Assembly: GCF_901709675.1 (NCBI RefSeq)
Contig: NC_051104.1
Coordinates: forward strand, 6,677,501-6,741,500
Reading direction: 5' to 3'
Origin: Syngnathus acus
Lineage: Eukaryota; Chordata; Actinopteri; Syngnathiformes; Syngnathidae
Length of the DNA: 64,000 bases
Of the stretch, positions 51,575-64,000 are shown in pieces. A model generated the notes under the pieces. The model did no database searches, was not told the origin of the DNA, and saw nothing but the letters and a program-made list of their open reading frames with translations. Numbering within the stretch: the stretch's first letter is position 1; the number at the start of each line of letters is the position of its first letter. Both the position numbers and the translations under genes were made by a program.

Positions 51575-54500
51575 TTCCACTACAAGCACCCGTTGACAAA
51601 CTGCGGATTACGACAAAGAATCAAAAAGCCATTTGACAAGAAATTGCATGCCTGCTTGATGATCAATGAAATGTTTTGCTCTGACCCAATAAAAACTGCC
51701 TCGAGACACAAAACCGATTTATCAAATTGATAAACACTACCAAGAATAAATAGTATACTGTATAATGAATGATATCATTCTATATTGTGCTCCTCTTATG
51801 TCGTAGTGAATAGTACCACCAGTGAAATATTGCTACCTGGGGAGTTACAATGGAGGTCTGTGTGTTTGTTGCGTAATATCCCAAAGAGTAAATTCTGAAT
51901 GAACAACAGGTTGCTGCCAAGTAGTGTGCTCTATGACTCAATTTCTCTAATATACTATAAATCAAGAATCAGTTTTCCACATTCAATAAATTTCTTTCCG
52001 GTCAATTAAATTGATTGTTGTGCCTCTAACATAGGCATGCAACACATTTACGTTTAACCCATGAAAATAATAGAACCATTCGATATGCATCATTAAATAC
52101 ACTCTGTGTCTGTGAAATGCGAAAGGGCAGTTACAAGAGTTGAGTGCCTTGATGAAGAGCCATACGATGGGGCCATGATTATTAGACACCGTTCTCAGTA
52201 ATCAGTGTCGATAATTGTACCTGGAAGGACCCCGGAGTGAAATGTGATGCATTACATGGCTGCAACCAGCAGAGGCAGTATTGAATCGGTCTCAGCAAGT
52301 CTCCAAAGTGTGTGTGAAACAAATGAAACGACTCCAATCCAAACAAAGTTGAAATCTAAAGTCCCAGGCAGCTTACAAAGCATCAACAACAAACAATACA
52401 CACATAACAGGAACAGATACACATAGGGGGGGTTCTTAAAGAGGCATGGGTGGGTAGGAAAAATACAGAGAAAATCACAGAGTGGTAAAGTCCGAAATAT
52501 AATACACAAGTGGGACAGCTTCAAAATAAAACAGGAAACCCACATTTAAGTGGCAAACTATTAACTAATAAAATGCTAACGTTTACAGTCTACAAAATGG
52601 ACTGAGACTCAAACTAAAGCAAGATAAAAAAAGAAAACCTACACTACAATGTCGAGCTGTTAAATAATTAGACACCAAAAAATTGAGAGAAACTAACATA
52701 ACAGCAAAACAAAATCAGAAATCCCAAAACAAAGCACTAGAAAACAATATTACCTATCAATATTAGCCCAAGCCTTTTTCTTATTCTCTCCACTGCTTGT
52801 TTGTCATGTCACAAACATTCTACTGACTGCACTGTCAGTAAGGCAGCACTTTTTTTCCCCTCAAATGGGTTCGTCAATATGACATGCATTATAATTTCCA
52901 CCCATCAGTCATTTCATGACAGTGATGGCAGCAAACTAAAAATAGTTGATTACAGTAGTGACTAATGCACCATCAGGGCGTTGTTGTGCTTTCTGAGATT
53001 TTAATACACAACTAATAAGCAGAAACAAAGAGATGGGTCATTTAAGCTTTGTGTGAAGAATTCGTAATTGATTCAACATTATTACTGTCGCAGGTGTCTC
53101 TAAAGTAATTTGCCATATTCCGACAAATTACTATTGCCTTCATTCACCGCAGTTAAGACATCGACAATGAAAATACCGCGTCTTTTTTTTATTCGGCTGA
53201 AATGATTGTAAAGCCTTCAAAGATGCTTTTATTCGGCTTCAAAGATGCATTCAGCCATGTATAATGGTTGACATAAAAAACAAAAACATTGACAGGTAAA
53301 GGAAAAGCGGGTTACTCTCCTGCTGTTACTGTTTGTTCATCTCTTCAAAAAGTTTTGAAAGGTAATCTCCTGAAAAAAAAAAATCAAGCCTTATGCACTT
53401 GAGATGACCAACAAAACACAACACACAAAAATTAGATGCAGTTATGAGAAACCTAGCAAAATATTTATCAGCGACCTTTGATGTCAATCGTCGCAGGGGT
53501 CATTTGCATACGCTCGAAATAGAACACAAAGTTGGAAAATTTGCATCTGCATTTGTGAAAAATGAATTGTTTTTCTGCTCATTGAAAAACAAATCACTAC
53601 GCATGTCTAACAAATCACTGTAACTTATTCCGTATGTTAATTAACGTGGGAAACTTTCTTTGGTCTTTGTCTGTGTAGCAACTATAAAAGCTCTTCCGTG
53701 TTTTGATCTTCCACAAATTTTGAAGACTCGCAAAACCCTCAGGGAGATATACCTCTTGACATGCAAATCAAAACATCATGCACCCACCTATTTACTCAAA
53801 CAGGTCAACGTTCGCTCTGAATCAACAAAAATACAAAGAGAATTCGCACACGCATAACATCAAACTAGAAATCTGTCACAGCAAAGCCATCATAGCACTA
53901 CGTTCCAAAATTTGTAGCTAATAAGAATTCCCTTAGGGTGAACTCACATATTTGCTTTTTTTGTATTATTATACTAATATAGCTGCGAGGGCAAACAGTC
54001 ACAAGACACACACACACACTTTAGTTTTATTGAATTGTTTGATACAAGCACAGCGGATGTTGCAATATAGGCCACTTTCCATTATCGTCTCTGCAAAAAT
54101 AATTTGAAATTCATGGTGTGTTCCAGACATCCAAAGACGAAAGTAATGTTACGTTCTAGAGCAGTTGGACGAATTTCTATCGTCTCGGAAAAACAAAAGA
54201 CACAATCTCTTGTTACAAGCAAGATTGGCCTTTTAATAATGTCACTGCATAATTGGTTTGTGAAGCATTTGGTGGACTTAACGGAAAGAGCCTCTGGGAA
54301 TCAACCAGGGCAAAAAGTCCTGGCAGAGCAAGAAGAAATCACCTTTCACACCTTTCTCCTCCAGTGTGACGATAATTCCAAATTGTCGCACCGTCTACTC
54401 TATACCCTTCACGCTGACTAAAGGATTTTTTCACTCAATTTTGATTAACCTTTGATGAAGCTTTTTCAATAAAAGTGATGCGCACATAAAAAGCATTGAC

Positions 54501-55534
54501 CATATTTGACTCTGAGCATTGTGACATTAAGGCTCTGGTTATGATGGGGCTCAAACAGCACATATGCATTATGATTATAATGAATGTGTGTTGTTTCGTA
54601 TTTTATAAAAGCTTTTATTGGATTTCTTCAATTTTAAACATCGATTACCGCATCGATTGTTGAATCTACGCATCCTGAAGCAAAATTGTGGATGGAATAT
54701 GCGACTGCAGCAGCAGAGTGAGTGGCATTGTTTATTCAGTCGCAACTACCTTGAGGTCATAAGAGAAACAGTTGCTAAGATGCAGACTTAGGACACATTT
54801 ATCGCGATCAATAGGACAAACAAAAATAGCACTTCACAACGATTTCTGTGACTTTCAATTTGTCCCATCACCTGAACAAGTTACTTGCATAATGTGTTTG
54901 GCACACTTTTTTGGAAGGTTTCTTTTGCTAATATTATGTGACACTTTTCTATATTGCTATTTAAAAAAAAATATGTACGACATTAACGTAAGTAATCCTA
55001 AAAACGACATTGTGCAATGGAGTTAAAAAGATAAATGCATATTTAAACAAAGAAATATTGATATTTAAAAATTACAAATCCAACTTGGTGTAATAAATGA
55101 ATTTATATTAATCTAGTGTTGAAAACTTATTTTTTCTATTAGTTACCATGACCTGGTTTAATGCTCTTGCTTTGAGGCCATATTGCCCTGCGTTTTTCAT
55201 CTTTGCGGCCTACATCATTGCTAATGGCTGGTCACATTAGAAAGAGTTTTCATCATCTCAAGTGCCATGGCGAACCCAAACCCCGACATTGCCTTGTAAT
55301 TAACGAGCAGTACGATAATGATTTCATGCACATGTGCTACTGACTGATTAAATGTTTAGGGACTGCGTTATTGGGTCACGATGATTCTCATTGATGATTG
55401 AATGTTCTCACTCTGATGAAGAGGCTGTGTGGTGACACGTGTCCAAGCAGGTGTGGCTAAGCCCAGTGGCTAATCAGAACTCCAAGGTTGATTGCCGTCA
55501 CCATTAAAGGACTGATTTTGCTTATTCATGAATT
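51575..55534. other. Upstream flank of the signal-peptide gene, no gene seen
   Basis: AT-rich. A short local duplication at 53,191-53,250 (ATTCGGCT twice at 40-bp spacing, CTTCAAAGATGC twice at 22-bp spacing) and a short (AC)n at 54,006-54,020 are the only structures noted. Confidence 0.55.
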
Positions 55535-56413
55535 GAGGCAAAGGAAAATTTGAATATAAGACAGCAATAAAGATTTGCCAACTGTATCGGCAATGCAAGA
55601 GAACATGGGAGAATGCGAACGGTTGTCCATGACGGAGAGAAGTTTCCTCAGTGATTTCTGCTCCCTAACTGATTCCAACATCTCCATCTTTAGTTCCACG
55701 GTGTCAGCAGTTTTCCTAATGAGTTTATAGATTTTTTTTTGGTGTTGTTTTTGCATCTCTGACACTGGTGCTGCTCCCTCAGCAGACATCAGAAAAGTAA
55801 ATCACATTTTCTACCGCAGACTCCAACATCATGCTGCACAAGCTTCCTCAGGAGATGGAGTCTACTTCTTGTACATTGATGTTGGCGGGCCATTCCAGTC
55901 TATTATTCAAGACCACCCCCAAGACCCCAAGGCTGAATGGTAGTCCTCTCTAAATCCACAACTAGCTCACGTGTTGCTATTGTTTAAAGCCAGATTATTT
56001 CACCAATCCGTCAAGTCATCTACCAGCTCTCTGTACAATTTATCCTGTGATCTGACACCAACCTCCCACCAGTTCTTGACTCTTCTTGACTCCCCCTCCT
56101 AATAACGCTAGTTGTCGCAGAAAGCCTTTGAATTTGGAATATACTGATGCGTTAGTGTGTGATCCAATCCTCCAATTGGAAGCGGGGGTGCATCTTTTGC
56201 GTCGTCTCTTTTATTGTCTCAAGTTGCTTAGTGGATAAACTGGTGAAAGGAGGATAACATGGAGTCCAGCCTGCAGTTATTAAAATCCCTAGTTATGATG
56301 GTAAGAGCCTCTGGGTGGAGGATCTGTAACCTGGCAACAGCTGTGTGAATTGTATCACGAGCCACCGCTTTTGGAGCAGATGGTGGAATGCAGTGTCCCA
56401 AAAGTGTGTGCAC
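55535..56413 (-). mobile_element. Decayed LINE (non-LTR retrotransposon): endonuclease piece joined to reverse transcriptase C-terminal part
   Basis: Reading on the minus strand, 56,413-56,228 encodes an apurinic-endonuclease-like segment with IPPSA, a VARLQ..HPEAL stretch and IITRDFNNC, where active family members have GDFN. Next, about 56,050-55,850 carries a stop-riddled match to the late RT region (YRELVDDL followed by NNLALN). Finally 55,789-55,535 resembles the segment after RT (KKIYKLIRKTA, then SLRKLLSVMDNRSHSP). In an intact element the endonuclease and late RT are separated by several hundred codons; here they are about 200 bp apart, so the middle is deleted. Frames are broken by stops. 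The family is recognised from fish genomes; the clade (Rex1/L2/CR1-like) is not assigned. Confidence 0.75.
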
Positions 56414-62564
<6,151 letters not shown>

Positions 62565-62880
62565 AGCCATTTTAGCTCTCAATGTGGAGGAGAACCAAAA
62601 TCCTCGCGCTTTCTTCGAAGGTGAACCCGGACAACCTACCACTTGTATTCATGACCTACCAGTCATTACCAAAAGCTTGTGACCATAGGTAAGGCTGGGA
62701 ACGTATGTGGATTGGCCAAGAGGTTCACCTGTTGATCTGGTACAGTGGCCGCATTATCACGGACGATCTCATGGTCCATCTCTCCTCATTCAACCCAAAG
62801 ATACTTGCCTTAAACAAATCCTCCAGCTGAGGCTGGATATCACTTCAGACCTAATTATAGTCACCGAGCTGTTCACAGCC
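62565..62880 (-). mobile_element. Highly decayed LINE reverse transcriptase C-terminal remnant
   Basis: In plus-strand order the stretch contains CTCTCAATGTGGAGGAG (62,577 on), then AGCTTGTGACCATAGGTAAG (62,674 on), an AACGTATGTGGATTGGCC block, GCCGCATTATCACGGACG, and an AAGATACTTGCC...CTCCAGCTGAGGC block ending near 62,845. The same series of motifs in the same order is found in the antisense of a widespread fish LINE, where they encode the region around YLGV, IDRRIGAA and MRTLY. Here substitutions and small deletions destroy the frame. It is unrelated in sequence to the LINE at 55.5-56.4 kb. Clade not assigned. Confidence 0.65.
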
Positions 62881-64000
62881 AACCATATAAACAAAGCTAA
62901 TACAGTGCGACTGTCTCGTGTGATGGACAGCAACAACAAAAAAGAATACATTAGATCTCCAGTTCAGTTGGAGGTGACGACTGTGTTGGCATTTTTCCTG
63001 TCATCTTAGAAATGGCATCAGACAGAGACGGAAGGATGTGAAAGTCTTCTCTGGTTTCACTCATTTCTCATAGTCGGCGTTAGCAACGACACGTATGATT
63101 TTGACTTTACACTGACAGAAAGTTCCGAACACAATTCAGGTTACATTTAGGAGATGGGTTTGCATTTCTGCAGCCTTCTCTCCAAAAGATAAAACCTCCA
63201 CATTTAAAGGGCAATAGGATGGTGCTTTAGAATCAAGACTACTTGGGGAACTGATATATTTTATTTCCAGATGAAAGCGTAATTCTGCCATATTGGTGAA
63301 GAAAGAAGGACCGGACAATTACCCGGAAGATGTCATTATAGTACAACTGATAAGAAAGTTGCTGTCTTGCATCTGACAAAAAAATCTTTTCATCACCAAG
63401 GAGCCGGCAGGGAGAATAGTCCATAGTACTATTGATAGCCTGATCACCGCAGGGTTGAGAATGCTGAGTATTAACTACAGTGCAAAACGAGAATATAATA
63501 TGTGATCACTGCCCGGAGGTGGGAGGTAAGGCTCCTATCGGATCTTTTATATTGTTGTCAGCACTATGGCGACATGGAGGAACAGGGAAAAGTTGATTGC
63601 TGTCTACTGCCGCGTAAGTCAAGTGCAGGGGCTATCAACAGGGGGTCCAGCCTTGTAATGCCAGGGGGCTTGGACAAGATCGGAATCCCTGGTGAGTAAA
63701 GGCTGGATTTGACAGATGTGCTAAATCTTTTTAGTCGTTTTGGGAATGGTGAGGTTGCTGGTGGGCACGCTGGAAGTCTCAACAGAGAGGGACAAGGGTC
63801 AGGAATGCGTACTTTGATGTATGTTGCACGGTATCAGGCAGAATTTTGACCGCATGTCTAACGATGTTGATTTCAGGTGGATTTGTTTTTCTTTTCCCCC
63901 CCAGTTCTGCATTAAATGGAAATATAGAAATGATGGGTGGATGAAACTTGTCAAAGGGATTTTGATTGTATCATCACGCATATGAGGCTGTTGTGTTTGT
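62881..64000. other. Unassigned DNA after the second LINE remnant
   Basis: No gene called. The GC-richer patch 63,490-63,790 has a frame ending at a donor-like GGTGAGTAAAGG (63,690-63,701) on the plus strand, but there is no recognisable protein motif. It may be further transposon debris. Confidence 0.4.

Noticed and set aside
51318-51730. Cys/Val and Thr/His repeat frames around 51.5 kb
   Set aside because: Direct translations of the CA/TG microsatellite.

Overview
The window looks like a stretch of a ray-finned (teleost) fish nuclear genome. It is AT-rich and almost devoid of coding sequence. It carries long CA dinucleotide arrays and the debris of transposons that I recognise from fish genomes: two LINE remnants, two TIR-flanked MITEs, a hAT-like fragment and a tRNA-derived SINE. 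No bacterial, organellar, viral or plasmid gene organisation is visible. Nearly all open frames are short, atypical and scattered over both strands, as expected by chance in non-coding DNA.

The one credible gene signal is near 51 kb on the minus strand. A CpG-dense, GA-rich putative promoter and 5'UTR (about 51,071-51,380) is followed by a start codon at 51,070. It opens a 31-codon signal-peptide-like reading frame ending at a good splice donor (GTAAGT) just after 50,977. I read this as coding exon 1 of a secreted or membrane protein. I could not assign the gene. No second exon was found in the 51 kb downstream on that strand, so that stretch may be a very large first intron. The phase-1 boundary after a signal peptide fits extracellular-domain genes but does not identify one.

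Layout. 1-50,976: putative intron 1 or intergenic DNA with microsatellites, two related MITEs (10.1 and 44.2 kb), a hAT-like remnant (26.9 kb), a tRNA-SINE head (42.9 kb), and several transposon-free blocks rich in TAAT/ATTA cores that could be conserved regulatory elements. 50,977-51,380: exon 1 and promoter. 51,490-51,574: a CA array just upstream of the promoter. 51.6-64 kb: upstream flank with a broken minus-strand LINE (55.5-56.4 kb), a compound CA/CAGA microsatellite (60.9 kb) and a second decayed LINE (62.6-62.9 kb).

Family assignments rest on recognition from memory without a database search. I did not find evidence for a novel multigene system. The most checkable points are the unassigned signal-peptide exon, the pair of architecturally similar MITEs, and the candidate conserved non-coding blocks.
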